This document shows, piece by piece, positions 16,598-25,080 of a DNA stretch of 64,000 bases. Every line of letters begins with the position of its first letter. The stretch's first letter is position 1. Under the pieces are notes generated by a model, which made no database searches, had not been told where the DNA came from, and worked only from the letters and a program-made list of their open reading frames with translations. A program made the position numbers and the translations under genes. Source of the stretch: Stutzerimonas stutzeri (GTDB taxonomy: Bacteria; Pseudomonadota; Gammaproteobacteria; Pseudomonadales; Pseudomonadaceae); assembly GCF_038561965.1 (NCBI RefSeq), contig NZ_CP139348.1, positions 682,001 to 746,000 on the forward strand. Reading direction: 5' to 3'.

Positions 16598-18193
16598 TCA
16601 GTAGCGCTCAACGCGGTTGCGGCCGCCGTGCTTGGCCCGGTACAGCGCCTCGTCGGCTTGCTGGGTGAGCGTCTTGACCTCGGCGTCGTCTGACAGCTCG
16701 GTGATGCCGCAGCTGAAGGTGCAGCTCAGGTCGTGTGGTTGAGCGGGGAAGTGAATCTCCGCGAAGCGCTGACGGATTTCATCGAGAACCTTACAGGCCG
16801 CGTCCGCCGGCGTATCAGGCAGCACCACGGCGAACTCTTCCCCGCCGTAGCGGCCGATGTGGTCGGTCTTGCGCAGGCGCTGTTTCAGAAACAGTGCCAG
16901 GCTCTTGATAACCCGGTCGCCCATGGGGTGGCCGAAGGTGTCGTTGACCCGCTTGAAGTGGTCGATATCCAGCATGGCGAAGCTCAGCGGGCTGTTGTCG
17001 CGACGCGCACGGAAGCGCGAGTCCTCGAGCAGTTGCAGGCTGTGGGTGTGGTTGTAGAGGCCGGTCAGGCTGTCTCGCACGATGCGTGCCTTGAGGCTTC
17101 TGGCGCGGGTGGCGCGGGTGCGCACGGTGGCGATCAGGTGGCTGGGCTTGATTGGCTTGGTGAGGAAGTCGTCGCCGCCTTCGCCCATGGCGTCGAGCTG
17201 CTTGTCCAGGTCGTCTTCGGCAGAAAGGTAGATGATCGGCACGCTGACGTAACGCTCATGCTGGCGGATCACCTTGGCCAGTTCGGTGCCCAGGCACTCG
17301 GGCATGTACATGTCGAGGATGATCAGATCCGGTTGGAACTCGGCCAGCGCGCCGATGGCCTGGATCGGCTCTATCAGCGTCTGGGTGACGATGCCGGCGT
17401 TGTTCAATACCCGCTCGGTATGGGTGGCCTGGGCCCGGGAGTCATCGACGATCAGTACGCGGATCGGTTCGTAGTGCGCCGTTCGCGTGAATATCTCGAT
17501 CTTCTCCAGCAGACTGCTGGCATCCAGGGTGCCGGTAAAGAACTCCAGACCACCGGCCCGTACCGCCGCCAGTCGGGTCGGGGTGTCGGTTTCGGCGTGA
17601 CTGAAGAACAGCATCGGCAACTTCGGTTCCAAGCCCTGTTGCACCTGTTCAGCCAGGCGTAGCCCTTCGCCGGGTCCGTTGAAATCCACTTCCATGACGA
17701 TCGCAGCGGGGTGGCGTCGATGCATGGCGGTGCGGAAGGCGGCAACGCTACTGAATGCCTGAGCAGACATGCTGAAAAAATCGAGCTGCCGCACCAGGTG
17801 CTCGGCGCGTTCCTGATCTTGCAGCGCGATGTACACCGGTTTGCTTAGCGGCGGCAGGAATGACTGATTGTGCGGATCGCTGTGGCGCAGGCCGGTCCGC
17901 GCGAGGCGGTAGATCAGCTGGCTGAGGGTGGAAATGGTGCTGCTGGAAAGACGGCCGCGATTGTCGCGGATATCGCTCAGGCAGTCTTCGATGTTCAGCG
18001 CCAGTTCGCTGTGCTCGGTCTGCTCGAAGCGGTCGGCGAAGCGTCGAAGTCGGGTCGTCGCTTCGGTAAGCGCTGCGTGGTAACTCTCGTTCCATTCATT
18101 GCGCTGTAGCTGTTGCCAGACTTCCAGCACTTCCCGTGCCTGGTGGATGACCCGCTGGGCAAAATGCTGTTTTAGCTCTTCCTGATCCGACAT
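16598..18193 (-). CDS. gcbA: GcbA-type response regulator diguanylate cyclase
   Basis: A 531-aa cytoplasmic c-di-GMP synthase. An N-terminal helical region (about 1-100) is followed by a degenerate receiver-like domain (about 115-235), a canonical receiver (about 240-360, LIVDDSRAQ and LIILDMYMPE, Asp acceptor, Lys in LTKPIKPSH) and a GGDEF domain with GRYGGEEFAVVLPDT; RKTD five residues upstream fits an I-site. The ATG at 18193 is preceded by AGGAAAA; a longer frame reaches 18247 but lacks support. Architecture matches GcbA (PA4843), which promotes attachment and affects dispersion in P. fluorescens and P. aeruginosa. Identity with gcbA is by recollection of sequence and domain order. Confidence 0.82.
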   Translation of the reverse strand: MSDQEELKQHFAQRVIHQAREVLEVWQQLQRNEWNESYHAALTEATTRLRRFADRFEQTEHSELALNIEDCLSDIRDNRGRLSSSTISTLSQLIYRLARTGLRHSDPHNQSFLPPLSKPVYIALQDQERAEHLVRQLDFFSMSAQAFSSVAAFRTAMHRRHPAAIVMEVDFNGPGEGLRLAEQVQQGLEPKLPMLFFSHAETDTPTRLAAVRAGGLEFFTGTLDASSLLEKIEIFTRTAHYEPIRVLIVDDSRAQATHTERVLNNAGIVTQTLIEPIQAIGALAEFQPDLIILDMYMPECLGTELAKVIRQHERYVSVPIIYLSAEDDLDKQLDAMGEGGDDFLTKPIKPSHLIATVRTRATRARSLKARIVRDSLTGLYNHTHSLQLLEDSRFRARRDNSPLSFAMLDIDHFKRVNDTFGHPMGDRVIKSLALFLKQRLRKTDHIGRYGGEEFAVVLPDTPADAACKVLDEIRQRFAEIHFPAQPHDLSCTFSCGITELSDDAEVKTLTQQADEALYRAKHGGRNRVERY

Positions 18194-18407
18194 CGCGTTT
18201 TTTCCTGGTGCGCCAGGTGCACTGCCCTGGTGCTTTAATGGCGGCATGCTATCACTGCCGGTACGCTTTGGAAGCTTGCCTCGCGGTAGTGGTTCTCAAT
18301 TTGACACTGAGCAGCCTGGGGGCCCTGCGTTATAGTAAGGGCATGTCGCCGCAACGTCTCTGGCATGCTGCGGTCGAACTCCTGAACCCGAGAAGGACAC
18401 ATTGCCC

Positions 18408-19466
18408 ATGTTGGACTGGAAGAATCGCTTCGCCCGTCGCGGCCGCTCGAATGGCTCTGCTGGGGCGACCGGCAATGGGACAGGCAGCCCGCTTCTGCTG
18501 ATTCTTGCCGGCCTTCTGGGTGCATACCTGCTGGTTACGCTGATACTCGGCTGGTACTGGAGCAGCGAGCCGGACCTGTTCCCAGTACAGCAGCATACTC
18601 GTCAGGCCGCCGAAGCTTCACAGCGACAGCTGGTCAGCGGGTATACGACGGTGGAAACCCTCAAGCGCGTTGCCAGTACGCTGTTGGATAAACCAGGCGG
18701 CTACCTGAGCAACGATATCGCACCTCCGGGGCTCTGGCTGGACAACATGCCGAGCTGGGAATACGGCGTGCTGGTGCAGGTTCGTGACCTGTCGCGTGCG
18801 CTGCGCAAAGACTTTGCCCGCTCACAGTCGCAGTCCACGGAAGATATTGACCTGGCCAAGGCCGAGCCATTGTTCAACTTCGACAACCGCAGTTGGGCAC
18901 TGCCAGCGTCAGAGTCCGAATATCGCAATGCTATCCGCGGTCTGGATCGCTATCTGGCCCGTCTCAGCGATCCCGAGCCCAAGGCGCTGTTCTATACCCG
19001 CGCGGATAACCTGAATAACTGGCTTGGTGACGCCGCCACCCGGCTGGGTTCGCTGTCGCAGCGCTTGTCCGCCAGCGTAGGTCGGGTTCGCCTGGACATT
19101 GATATCGCACCTGAACAAGAGCGGGCGGGTCTCGTTCCACAGGTCAAGGAGCAAGTCGTAGAGACGCCTTGGATGCAGATCGACAATGTCTTTTTCGAGG
19201 CGCGTGGCCAGGCCTGGGCGCTGTCCCATCTGCTACGTGCGATCGAGGTGGATTTCGCCGATGTGCTGGCAAAAAAGAACGCGACGGTCAGCGTCCGTCA
19301 GATCATTCGTGAACTGGAGGCTGCGCAGGAGCCGCTTTGGAGCCCGATGGTGCTGAACGGCAGTGGTTACGGCGTGCTGGCCAATCACTCGCTGGTGATG
19401 GCCAACTACATATCGCGTGCCAACGCGGCGATCATTGATTTGCGCAATCTGCTGTCGCAGGGCTAG
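18408..19466 (+). CDS. DUF2333 family protein
   Basis: A 352-aa protein with one N-terminal transmembrane segment (about 32-52, LLLILAGLLGAYLLVTLILG) and a large periplasmic or outward helical domain. It fits the DUF2333 family, found in pseudomonads and relatives; function unknown. The ATG at 18408 gives MLDWKNRF; a TTG at 18402 is an alternative, with AGAAGGA upstream serving either. It is divergent from gcbA, so both could share a 210-bp regulatory region. It converges on pilR. Confidence 0.8.
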   Translation: MLDWKNRFARRGRSNGSAGATGNGTGSPLLLILAGLLGAYLLVTLILGWYWSSEPDLFPVQQHTRQAAEASQRQLVSGYTTVETLKRVASTLLDKPGGYLSNDIAPPGLWLDNMPSWEYGVLVQVRDLSRALRKDFARSQSQSTEDIDLAKAEPLFNFDNRSWALPASESEYRNAIRGLDRYLARLSDPEPKALFYTRADNLNNWLGDAATRLGSLSQRLSASVGRVRLDIDIAPEQERAGLVPQVKEQVVETPWMQIDNVFFEARGQAWALSHLLRAIEVDFADVLAKKNATVSVRQIIRELEAAQEPLWSPMVLNGSGYGVLANHSLVMANYISRANAAIIDLRNLLSQG

Positions 19467-19507
19467 CCGAGCCGGTGCTTTGTTGGCGACGAGCACTAGC
19501 CCGTCGC

Positions 19508-20845
19508 TCAGTCCAGGCCGAGCTTTTTCAGTCGATAGCGCATCGAGCGGAAGGTCAGGCCGAGCCGCTGGGCCGCTGCTGTGCGGTTCCAGCGAGTCTC
19601 TTCGAGCGCCTGCATGATCAACTTACGTTCGATCTCTTCCAGGTGATCCTCCAGATTGTCGATCTGCGCCAGACTGGCTTCACCGTTTTCCGACAGACCA
19701 GGGCAATCGGCAAGTCGCAAGTCTCCCGCTTTGATCTCGTCGCCATCGCAGAGCGTATAGGCGCGCTCAAGCATATTCTCCAGTTCGCGCACGTTCCCAG
19801 GGAAACGGTAGTTCTCCAGCTTGGTCAAGGCCTCCGGATGCAGGCGAGCGACGCTGTCGCCACACTCCTGAGCCAGGCGACGGAGCATGGCGTCGGCGAG
19901 AAGGCCAATGTCCTCGCGGCGCTCGCGTAGTGGTGGTACGCGCAATTCGATGACGTTCAGTCGGTAGTACAGATCCTGACGGAAGCGACCCGCCGCAACC
20001 TCGGCGGCCAGATCCTTGTGCGTCGCGCAGAGGATGCGGACGTCAACCATCACTTCTTGCGCGCCGCCCACCGCTCGGACCGCCTTCTCCTGAATGGCAC
20101 GCAGCAGCTTGACCTGCATCGGTAGCGGCAGATCGGCTACCTCGTCGAGAAACAGCGTGCCGCCGTTGGCTGCCTGAAACAGACCTGGCTTGTCTTCGAT
20201 GGCGCCACTGAAGCTGCCTTTCTTATGGCCGAAAAACTCACTCTCCATCAGCTCGGAAGGGATTGCGCCGCAGTTGACCGGCACGAAGGGCTTTTCATTA
20301 CGCGGGCCTTGTTCATGGATCAGGCGGGACACAAGCTCCTTCCCGCTTCCGGACTCGCCGCTGATATAGACCGGTGCCTGGCTACGAGCTAGCTTTCCGA
20401 TCTGCTTGCGCAGCACCTTCATCGGCGGTGAGCTTCCCAGCAGGCGGCTGTCCACCGGCACTTCCGCGGCCGGAGCACGCAGACGCAATGCAGTACTGAC
20501 CAGCTCGCGCAGACGATTGAGGTCCACGGGCTTGGTGAGGAAGTCGAATGCGCCGGCCTTGAGCGCGCCGATCGCCGTGTCCAGGCTTCCGTAAGCGGTG
20601 ATCATGGCAACGGGCAGTTGCGGATGCTGCTGCTGGATGTACTGCACGAGCTCCAGACCGCTGCCATCGGGCAGGCGCATGTCGGTCAGACACAGGTCAT
20701 AGTGCTCTCGGGCCAGGCATTCGCGCGCTTCCTTGAGGTTGCGCGCGCTGCGCGTATCGAGCTTCATGCGGCCGAGGGTGATTTCCAGCAGCTCGCGGAT
20801 ATCAGGCTCGTCGTCGATGATCAGTGCTTTCTGGCGCGCGGTCAT
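19508..20845 (-). CDS. pilR: Sigma54-dependent response regulator PilR
   Basis: NtrC-type activator (445 aa) that, when phosphorylated by PilS, switches on pilA from a sigma54 promoter. Receiver (about 5-118, LIIDDEPD, acceptor Asp in CLTDMRLPDGSG), AAA+ domain (about 135-365) with Walker A GESGSGKELVSR, sigma54-contact loop GSFSGA (a variant of GAFTGA) and Walker B GGTLFLDEVADL, then a Fis-type helix-turn-helix at the C-terminus (WNRTAAAQRLGLTFRSMRYRLKKLGL). It follows pilS by 133 bases on the same strand. The target pilA is not in this window. Confidence 0.94.
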   Translation of the reverse strand: MTARQKALIIDDEPDIRELLEITLGRMKLDTRSARNLKEARECLAREHYDLCLTDMRLPDGSGLELVQYIQQQHPQLPVAMITAYGSLDTAIGALKAGAFDFLTKPVDLNRLRELVSTALRLRAPAAEVPVDSRLLGSSPPMKVLRKQIGKLARSQAPVYISGESGSGKELVSRLIHEQGPRNEKPFVPVNCGAIPSELMESEFFGHKKGSFSGAIEDKPGLFQAANGGTLFLDEVADLPLPMQVKLLRAIQEKAVRAVGGAQEVMVDVRILCATHKDLAAEVAAGRFRQDLYYRLNVIELRVPPLRERREDIGLLADAMLRRLAQECGDSVARLHPEALTKLENYRFPGNVRELENMLERAYTLCDGDEIKAGDLRLADCPGLSENGEASLAQIDNLEDHLEEIERKLIMQALEETRWNRTAAAQRLGLTFRSMRYRLKKLGLD

Positions 20846-20869
20846 GGTCTTGCTCTTGATTCGTGATGC

Positions 20870-20962
20870 GATGTGTTGCCGGCGAAGCGGCTGGAGAGCA
20901 TCTTAACTCCGCCAGAGCCCGCCGTGGCTGTCGCTTTGGTCGATGTGTGATGTGTTGCCGGC
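20870..20962. repeat. 14-bp direct repeats in the pilS-pilR spacer
   Basis: GATGTGTTGCCGGC occurs at 20870-20883 and again at 20949-20962, both in the same orientation, 79 bases apart, in the 133-bp gap between pilS and pilR. The gap holds no gene. It may be a local duplication or a pair of protein-binding sites. Confidence 0.5.
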
Positions 20963-20978
20963 AACCGCTCGGCGAGAC

Positions 20979-22571
20979 TCAGCTCAGCTTGCGCGGGTGG
21001 GCAAAGACGATGCGGAAGCAGCTGCCACCTTCGCTGCGCTCGCGGTAATCCAGGCGCGCCTGATTGCTCTCGCACAGCTCGCGCGAGATATACAGGCCCA
21101 ATCCGGTGCCCTTGCTTTCAGTGGTAAAAAAGGGCTCGAACAGGTTATGCAGCTGCTCGGCGGCGATACCCGGGCCGTCGTCGAGTACTTCGACGACTGG
21201 CAGATCGCTGCTCTCCTCGCGGAACAGGCGCAGCCAGACTTGCGCACGCTCGTGTTGCTGGCCGCTGTAGCGCAGGCCGTTCTGCACCAGATTCGTAAGC
21301 ACCTGGGTCAGTTGGTTGGGGTCCATGCGGGTTTGCAGCGAGCTGCCGATGGTTTCCAGGTGCACGGTTTGTTGCGCGCTGAGTCCTTGGCGGTACTCGC
21401 TCACGAAACGGTGCAGCCAGTACTTGAGGTCAAGCAGTTGCGGCTCGGACTGGCGTCGTCGCGAGAGTTGCAGAACGTTCTCGATCACCAGATTCATCCG
21501 TCGTGAATGATCCTGAATGATTTGCGCCAGGCGTCGGTCGGGGCCGTCCAGCTCTTCGGACTCATGCAACAGTTGCGCGGCATGGCTGATCGCGCCCAGC
21601 GGGTTGCGGATCTCGTGGGCGATGCTGGCGGTCAGTCGACCAAGGGAGGCGAGTTTGAGCTGTTGCGCCTTCTGCGCGATCTGCGATATGTCCTCAAGAA
21701 ACACCAGCGTATCGAGCTTGTTACCGTGTTGCAGCGCAGCGAAACTCGGCTGCAGCGTTGGGCCGTCCGCCGTTGCCTTGAGATTGTGCGGGCGCAAGGT
21801 TGGATTGCCACGCCATTGCTGCAGGGCCTTGAGCAGTTCCGGGCAGCGCGGGGCAAGGCGTTCGCCAGTCAGCGATTCCTGACCGAGCAGCTGCAACGCG
21901 CCCTGGTTGGCAAGCAGCACGCGTTCCTGGGGGTCCAGGACCATGATGCCGGTGCGCATGCGCTGAAGAATCAGCGCGTTGAGGGCTTCGAGGTTGGCAA
22001 CCTCTTCAGCACGCTGGCGGGCCAGCGTCTCACTGACCTGCAGGCGTCGGGTCAGTCCTTGCACGAGAAACGCCGCGGCAAAGCAAAGCGTGCCGAGCGC
22101 GCCGGACTGTACGTACTGGCTACTGGCTTCGGGGCGGCTGATGCTGAGGTAGAAAGTCAGATAGATCAGCCCCGTCGCCGCCACTGCCGCGATGAAGAAG
22201 CCCACCTTGCCTCGCAACAAGATGTTGGCGATGGCGACGGCGACGATCAGCAGGTTGCCGATTCCGCTCGGTGTGCCACCGCCGAAATAGAACAATCCCG
22301 ACAGCAGAATCACGTCCATCAACGCGAGGCCAAGCACGGGCAGATCGCGCTCCGGGCTCTGAACCAGCACGGCGACAAGTATGTTGACTATCAGGTAGAG
22401 CCAGGCGCCGTACTGAAACAGCTGCGGATTGCTCATCTGCAGCAGGTCGTTGTGCAGGTCGCTGCTTATCAGCAGGACCAGCGCCAGACCGATGGTCAGG
22501 CGATAAAGGTGATACAGGCGAAGGATCCGCCGTCCCTGGTCGCCAAAGAACGTGAGATTTTCAGAGCCCAC
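20979..22571 (-). CDS. pilS: Sensor histidine kinase PilS
   Basis: Membrane sensor (530 aa from the GTG at 22571) that monitors pilin in the inner membrane and controls PilR. Six hydrophobic segments fill about residues 20-190, followed by a coiled coil/PAS region (about 200-310), the HisKA H-box SIAHEIRNPLGAIS and HATPase_c motifs (TNLVQNGLRY, DDGPGI, FFTTESKGTGLGLYISRE). The length equals P. aeruginosa PilS as I recall. The GTG lies within the last codons of the upstream PP0621-type gene, with AGGA 11 bases before, so translation is probably coupled. The reading frame continues upstream to 22754 but that part only shadows the small gene. Confidence 0.92.
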   Translation of the reverse strand: MGSENLTFFGDQGRRILRLYHLYRLTIGLALVLLISSDLHNDLLQMSNPQLFQYGAWLYLIVNILVAVLVQSPERDLPVLGLALMDVILLSGLFYFGGGTPSGIGNLLIVAVAIANILLRGKVGFFIAAVAATGLIYLTFYLSISRPEASSQYVQSGALGTLCFAAAFLVQGLTRRLQVSETLARQRAEEVANLEALNALILQRMRTGIMVLDPQERVLLANQGALQLLGQESLTGERLAPRCPELLKALQQWRGNPTLRPHNLKATADGPTLQPSFAALQHGNKLDTLVFLEDISQIAQKAQQLKLASLGRLTASIAHEIRNPLGAISHAAQLLHESEELDGPDRRLAQIIQDHSRRMNLVIENVLQLSRRRQSEPQLLDLKYWLHRFVSEYRQGLSAQQTVHLETIGSSLQTRMDPNQLTQVLTNLVQNGLRYSGQQHERAQVWLRLFREESSDLPVVEVLDDGPGIAAEQLHNLFEPFFTTESKGTGLGLYISRELCESNQARLDYRERSEGGSCFRIVFAHPRKLS

Positions 22572-22791
22572 CAGCGTTGCTGTCCTGCTCCAGGTGAGCG
22601 CGGCTGCAATACCAGCGGTCCTGCGACTGCAGGGCCTGATCCTGTGGTACGTGCACGCCGCACTGGGCACAGCGGACCATCGGCAGGGTGGTCTGTTGAG
22701 GCTTTGCGGCCTTCTTTTGCGACAGGCGGCGCCAGAGCCAGAACGCGGCGGCAATCAGCGCGACCCAGAACAACAGTCGAATCAGACCCAT
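22561..22791 (-). CDS. PP0621 family small membrane protein with zinc-ribbon-like tail
   Basis: A 76-aa protein: one N-terminal transmembrane helix (about 3-22, MGLIRLLFWVALIAAAFWLW), a Lys-rich linker, and a Cys/His module CAQCGVHVPQ...WYCSRAHLEQ that looks like a zinc-binding hook (Cys-x2-Cys and Cys-x3-His). It fits the PP0621 family seen next to pilS in pseudomonads. Its stop codon overlaps the pilS start, so it is co-translated with pilS. Function is unknown; a role in pilus signalling is only an inference from position. Confidence 0.85.
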   Translation of the reverse strand: MGLIRLLFWVALIAAAFWLWRRLSQKKAAKPQQTTLPMVRCAQCGVHVPQDQALQSQDRWYCSRAHLEQDSNAGGL

Positions 22792-22909
22792 ATCGATTCC
22801 TTCCCATTAAGCGTGGCGACCGACGGAGCGGTCGAGCCGGGGCCTGTCCTGGCCCTAGGTAGCGCAGGCGCCGCGCATGTACTTGTCGCTCCGGCGCCGG
22901 CTCAGTGCA

Positions 22910-23899
22910 TCAGTCGAACAGACCGAACGTCAGGCGGCTCCACCAAGAGCGCTTCTGCTCCTGCTGCTCCACGTCCCTTAGCACCGGACGCAGCTCTTCA
23001 GGCAGGTCGCGCGAGGCATTTTCATACTGGCGCAGTACGTCGCGGTTGGCGCGGGAGGTGTCCGGGCGCGGTGCTTCGCTTTCGATGAAGCCGAGGGTGG
23101 CCTTGCTCAGCCAGCTGCGGTTGTCATCTTCGCGCTCGACAGGCGTGAACTTGCCGCCTTCCAGGGTCGCATGATCCGGGTAGTTGAGCTGCAGGGTCTT
23201 CAGGCTGGTTTCGGCCAGGTCATCGAGGCTGAGGCGCTGATAGGCCTCGGTCATTACCGCCAGGCCGTCGGCCACGGCGGGCGTGCCCTGGAAGTTTTCC
23301 ACCACGTAGCGGCCGCGGTTGGCAGCGGCGACATATGCCTGACGCTTGAGGTAGTAGTGGGCGACGTGGATCTCGTTGGCCGCCAGCAGGTTGCGCAGGT
23401 AGATCATGCGCGCCTTGGCATCCGGCGAGTAACGGCTGTTGGGATAGCGACTGGTGAGCTGGGCGAACTCATTGAACGAGTCGCGAGCGGCGCCCGGGTC
23501 GCGCTTGGTCATGTCCAGCGGCAGGAAGCGGGCAAGCAGGCCGCGATCCTGATCGAACGAGGCCAGTCCCTTGAGGTAATAGGCGTAGTCGACGTTGGGG
23601 TGTTGCGGATGTAGACGAATGAAACGCTCTGCCGACGAGCGCGCGGCTTCTGGCTCGACGTTGCGGTAGTAGGCGTAGATCAGCTCCAGCTGCGCCTGCT
23701 CGGCGAAGCGACCGAACGGGTAGCGCGACTCCAGAGCCTTGAGCTTGCTGATGGCACTGGTGTAGCTCTTGTTGTCCAGGTCGGCCTGTGCTTGCTGGTA
23801 AAGCTCGACTTCGCCCAGGTTCTCGTCGACGGTTTCGTTAGATGAACAGGCGGCGGTAAGGGCGAGAATGGCGATCAGCAGCAGGTGTTTCACTTGCAT
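22910..23899 (-). CDS. bamD: Outer-membrane assembly lipoprotein BamD (ComL)
   Basis: Essential lipoprotein of the BAM complex that inserts beta-barrel proteins. 329 aa from the ATG at 23899 (AGGGA upstream); a longer upstream frame is spurious. The signal peptide ends in a lipobox LTAAC, giving a lipidated Cys18. TPR-type repeats follow (ELYQQAQADLDNKSYTSAI, RYPFGRFAEQAQLELIYAYY). It is longer than E. coli BamD (245 aa) because of a C-terminal extension of about 80 residues ending with an aromatic/Lys-rich stretch, as in other pseudomonads. It is divergent from rluD, an arrangement conserved in gamma-proteobacteria. Confidence 0.94.
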   Translation of the reverse strand: MQVKHLLLIAILALTAACSSNETVDENLGEVELYQQAQADLDNKSYTSAISKLKALESRYPFGRFAEQAQLELIYAYYRNVEPEAARSSAERFIRLHPQHPNVDYAYYLKGLASFDQDRGLLARFLPLDMTKRDPGAARDSFNEFAQLTSRYPNSRYSPDAKARMIYLRNLLAANEIHVAHYYLKRQAYVAAANRGRYVVENFQGTPAVADGLAVMTEAYQRLSLDDLAETSLKTLQLNYPDHATLEGGKFTPVEREDDNRSWLSKATLGFIESEAPRPDTSRANRDVLRQYENASRDLPEELRPVLRDVEQQEQKRSWWSRLTFGLFD

Positions 23900-23947
23900 G
23901 GCGGCTTGCGTCCCTGTGACGGCTGGCTGTCTCGCGCGGAGCCGTCC

Positions 23948-23956
23948 TGTTATGAT
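23948..23956 (+). promoter_or_regulatory. Possible extended -10 promoter of rluD
   Basis: TGT plus TATGAT (23951-23956) in the 206-bp space between divergent bamD and rluD fits an extended -10 element. The following bases form a short GC hairpin (CCCGG-TGCG-CCGGG, about 23963-23976). Confidence 0.35.
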
Positions 23957-24105
23957 GAGCGCCCCGGTGCGCCGGGACAAAGACGCCGTATTTAAACACA
24001 AGCGTGTAGCCGAAACCAAAGGCCGCTCCGCCATCTGCGGTCCCCTAGGTGCTTCCATTACCAATGGACGCTGCCTGCCTCTCTCAGACGAACCTATCTC
24101 GCCGT

Positions 24106-25080
24106 ATGTCCACGACTTCCACACAGGCCATCCAACTCCGTGCCGAGGTGCCGTTTGACCTTGGCGGGCAACGTCTCGATCAGGTCGCGGCCCAGCTCTT
24201 TTCAGAACACTCGCGCTCGCGCCTCTCCGCCTGGATCAAGGATGGTCTGCTGACCGTCGATGGCGCCGTGCTGCGCCCCCGTGACACCGTGCATGCGGGC
24301 GCCGTGCTCGAATTGAGTGCCGAGCAGCAGGCGCAGGGCGAGTGGGTGGCCCAGGACATTCCGCTCGAGATCGTCTATGAGGACGATCAGATCCTGGTGA
24401 TCGACAAGCCAGCCGGACTGGTTGTGCACCCTGCGGCCGGCCATGCCGACGGCACGCTGCTCAATGCGCTGCTGCACCATGTCCCTGGCCTGATCAACGT
24501 GCCGCGTGCCGGCATCGTCCACCGCCTGGACAAGGACACCACGGGTCTGATGGTCGTCGCCAAGACACTGCAGGCGCAAACCCGTCTGGTCGAGCAGCTG
24601 CAGGCGCGTAGTGTCAGCCGTATTTACGAGGCCATCGTAATCGGCGTGATCATCACGGGCGGCACCGTGGATGCGCCGATCGGCCGTCACGGCCAGCAGC
24701 GTCAACGTATGGCGGTGGTGGAGGGCGGCAAGCCGGCGGTCAGCCACTACCGCGTGCTGGAACGCTTCCGCTCGCATACGCACGTTCGGGTCAAGCTGGA
24801 AACCGGGCGTACCCACCAGATTCGCGTGCATATGACCCATTTGGGTTATCCGCTGGTCGGCGATCCGCTCTATAGCGGGCGTTTCCGTATCCCACCAGCG
24901 GCCAATCCGACCATGGTGCAAACCCTGCGTGAGTTTCCTCGGCAGGCGCTGCATGCGCGCTTTCTCGAACTGGATCATCCGGTGACGGGCGAGCGAATGA
25001 AATGGGAGTCGCCGCTTCCGGACGACTTCGTCTGGCTCCTGGCGCTGCTGCAACAGGACCGCGAGGCCTTCGTCGGGTGA
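24106..25080 (+). CDS. rluD: 23S rRNA pseudouridine synthase RluD
   Basis: Makes pseudouridines at 1911, 1915 and 1917 in helix 69 of 23S rRNA. 324 aa: N-terminal S4 domain (about 18-80, RLDQVAAQLFSEHSRSRLSAWI) and RluA-type catalytic domain with the signature HRLDKDTTGLMVVAKT, whose Asp is the nucleophile. The ATG at 24106 was chosen because the following sequence aligns with family N-termini; no clear ribosome-binding site is seen and in-frame starts exist at 24049 and 24064. The stop overlaps the GTG of pgeF. Confidence 0.95.
   Translation: MSTTSTQAIQLRAEVPFDLGGQRLDQVAAQLFSEHSRSRLSAWIKDGLLTVDGAVLRPRDTVHAGAVLELSAEQQAQGEWVAQDIPLEIVYEDDQILVIDKPAGLVVHPAAGHADGTLLNALLHHVPGLINVPRAGIVHRLDKDTTGLMVVAKTLQAQTRLVEQLQARSVSRIYEAIVIGVIITGGTVDAPIGRHGQQRQRMAVVEGGKPAVSHYRVLERFRSHTHVRVKLETGRTHQIRVHMTHLGYPLVGDPLYSGRFRIPPAANPTMVQTLREFPRQALHARFLELDHPVTGERMKWESPLPDDFVWLLALLQQDREAFVG

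Noticed and set aside
18301..18336. TTGACA with TATAGT before the DUF2333 gene as a promoter
   Set aside because: The spacer is 24 bases, too long for sigma70; the hexamers are likely unrelated.
21507..22862. 451-aa antisense frame over pilS
   Set aside because: Antisense to a certain kinase gene; the sequence has no recognisable domain.
24049..24105. Upstream start for rluD (GTG 24049 or ATG 24064)
   Set aside because: The added residues do not match the RluD family start and would overlap the bamD regulatory region.
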